Assembly: GCA_900547915.1 (NCBI GenBank)
Contig: URIN01000072.1
Coordinates: 1-7,073 of the forward strand
Direction of reading: 5' to 3'
DNA length: 7,073 nucleotides
Origin: an uncultured Clostridium sp.
GTDB taxonomy: Bacteria > Bacillota > Clostridia > Oscillospirales > Acutalibacteraceae
Below the pieces are notes generated by a model. That model ran no database searches. It was not told the DNA's origin and saw only the letters and a list, made by a program, of their open reading frames with translations. Made by a program: the position numbers and the translations under genes. This document shows positions 6,400-7,073 of this stretch, piece by piece (positions within the stretch are counted from its first letter, which is position 1; each line of letters starts with the position of its first letter).

Positions 6400-6411
6400 G
6401 CGCCCGCTTTT
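6382..6411. terminator. bidirectional terminator between merR and the Nim-like gene
   Basis: AAAAGCGG (6382-6389) pairs with CCGCTTTT (6404-6411), and an inner CGC/GCG stem closes a 6-nt loop after one A-C mismatch. The T-rich tail TTTTTATAT serves the plus strand, and TTTTGTTTT serves the minus strand. The merR stop codon TAA lies in the loop, and the convergent gene ends 8 nt past the hairpin. Confidence 0.85.
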
Positions 6412-6418
6412 TATATAT

Positions 6419-6889
6419 TCACAAATTTTCCTTGCAAGAATATTCACAAACATTAAGTTTTAAAATACAAACCTCATCAAGCGCGGCTTTAGATATGTCC
6501 CATTGCGAAACTCCTGTATAATGGTGCATTATAAGACAAAGCGCTTTCATTTTTTCGTCATCATTTTCCACGAACTCCACATTCCCCCAACCCGCAACAC
6601 TTGAATATTTAGCAGTATATCCGCACGCCTTTTGAGCTGTTACAAGCTGATGCATAGTATCTGTTTCGAAACCTGCTGACGGGCACTTTTTTAACAGCTG
6701 AATCTTTTTACCCTTTTGAGCGCAATGGAAATAAAGAAAAAGTTTATCAAAAACTAACTCATAACCGTAACTGAGCGGAACAATATACGGAGCATTTTCG
6801 TCATTAATAGCAATTCTGCACACCCGGCACTCACCCAACACCTGTGAAATTCTCTCAATACTTTCCGTTTTTCTTTCAATCCTGTTCAT
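6419..6889 (-). CDS. pyridoxamine 5'-phosphate oxidase-related / NimA-like flavoprotein
   Basis: The 156-residue protein belongs to the split-barrel FMN-binding family that includes NimA-type nitroimidazole reductases. Visible features are the N-terminal helix NRIERKTESIERISQVL, the core CRVCRIAINDENAPYIVPLSYGYE (21-44), LFLYFHCAQKGKKIQLL (50-65) with His55 at the usual ligand position, and the late block YSSVAGWGNVEFVEND (95-110). It has nine cysteines, two of them as C21-x-x-C24. This is many for a cytosolic protein of this size, but cysteines at 21 and 24 also occur in clostridial relatives as I remember them. The substrate is unknown and nitro-drug resistance must not be assumed. The ATG is preceded by GGGGAGA. 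The gene is convergent with merR and has its own promoter. Confidence 0.88.
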   Translation of the reverse strand: MNRIERKTESIERISQVLGECRVCRIAINDENAPYIVPLSYGYELVFDKLFLYFHCAQKGKKIQLLKKCPSAGFETDTMHQLVTAQKACGYTAKYSSVAGWGNVEFVENDDEKMKALCLIMHHYTGVSQWDISKAALDEVCILKLNVCEYSCKENL

Positions 6890-6920
6890 AAATTCTCCCC
6901 ATTACAAATGATATTAATAT

Positions 6921-6933
6921 ACAGTTTTTCTGT
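6921..6933. promoter_or_regulatory. short dyad at the start site of the Nim-like gene
   Basis: ACAG and CTGT face each other across TTTTT (minus strand: ACAG-AAAAA-CTGT). The dyad lies immediately after the -10 box and is centred on the expected start near 6927. A repressor site is possible. The arms are only 4 bp, so chance occurrence is also possible. Confidence 0.3.
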
Positions 6934-6962
6934 AAAATAACACACGTTACTCACAAAGTCAA
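6934..6962 (-). promoter_or_regulatory. promoter of the Nim-like gene
   Basis: A -35 box TTGACT (6962-6957) and a -10 box TATTTT (6939-6934) are separated by 17 nt. The expected leader is about 38 nt and contains GGGGAGA before the ATG at 6889. Confidence 0.6.
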
Positions 6963-6977
6963 GCGGCATAATTCCGC
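6963..6977. repeat. small palindrome upstream of the Nim-like promoter
   Basis: GCGGCATAATTCCGC is a 15-bp palindrome with one mismatched pair, directly upstream of the -35 box. It could be an activator or repressor site. It could also be the stem of a terminator for a gene beyond the window, but no T run follows on either strand. From here to 7061 the sequence is very AT-rich, and I see no gene or clear signal in it. Confidence 0.3.
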
Positions 6978-7061
6978 AGATGAACAATAGTTGCTTTTTA
7001 ATAAAATTAAGTTCTAAAATAACTAATTTTTAATTATTATTAACAATATTTACTCTTGATA

Positions 7062-7073
7062 CTGTCTCTTATA
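7062..7073. other. Tn5/Nextera mosaic-end remnant at right contig end
   Basis: The last twelve bases, CTGTCTCTTATA, equal the first twelve bases of the reverse-complement Tn5 mosaic end. Together with the piece at the left end this marks the contig boundaries as tagmentation adapter, not genome. Confidence 0.92.

Noticed and set aside
1..7073. Circular element closed through the terminal repeats
   Set aside because: The matching inverted ends are adapter mosaic ends. No replication, mobilisation or integrase gene is present, and the gene content is chromosomal.

Overview
The window looks like chromosomal DNA from a Gram-positive, low-to-moderate GC bacterium, most likely a gut-type member of class Clostridia (Bacillota). 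The reasons are purine-rich AGGAGG-type ribosome binding sites, sigma-A-like promoters with AT-rich surroundings, short U-tailed terminators, a DUF1846 protein, a Nim-like flavoprotein and a Firmicutes-type MerR regulator. The lineage is inferred from gene style and is not proven by any marker. Both ends carry pieces of the Tn5/Nextera mosaic end, so bases 1-9 and 7062-7073 are very probably library adapter and not genome.

Layout from left to right. Minus strand: an MFS transporter (94-1407) with its own promoter embedded in a long inverted repeat; a strong terminator; pyrG, CTP synthase (1544-3163); and a DUF1846/UPF0371 gene (3196-4659). pyrG lies only 32 bp behind the DUF1846 gene, so the two probably form one operon. 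That operon has a near-consensus promoter, and its leader starts almost at once with a terminator-type hairpin, which suggests attenuation. Further right is a hexapeptide-repeat sugar O-acetyltransferase (4797-5444, minus), then a divergent intergenic region with six copies of the 5-mer GCATA/TATGC. Plus strand: a truncated aminoglycoside phosphotransferase (N-lobe only, 5612-5896) and a MerR-family regulator (5935-6399) whose promoter begins inside the remnant. A hairpin terminator shared by both directions separates merR from a convergent Nim/pyridoxamine-phosphate-oxidase-like flavoprotein gene (6419-6889, minus), which has a promoter ending near 6962. From there to the right end no gene is visible.

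How the genes relate: DUF1846 and pyrG are the only pair with clear operon structure. The other genes look like independently transcribed single units, each with a recognisable promoter, except the phosphotransferase remnant, for which no good promoter was found. No mobile element, CRISPR array, tRNA or rRNA was seen. No wholly new system is evident. The most interesting signals are regulatory: the leader hairpin before DUF1846-pyrG, the inverted repeat at the MFS promoter, the GCATA cluster, and a candidate AdhR/NmlR-like autoregulatory site at merR.
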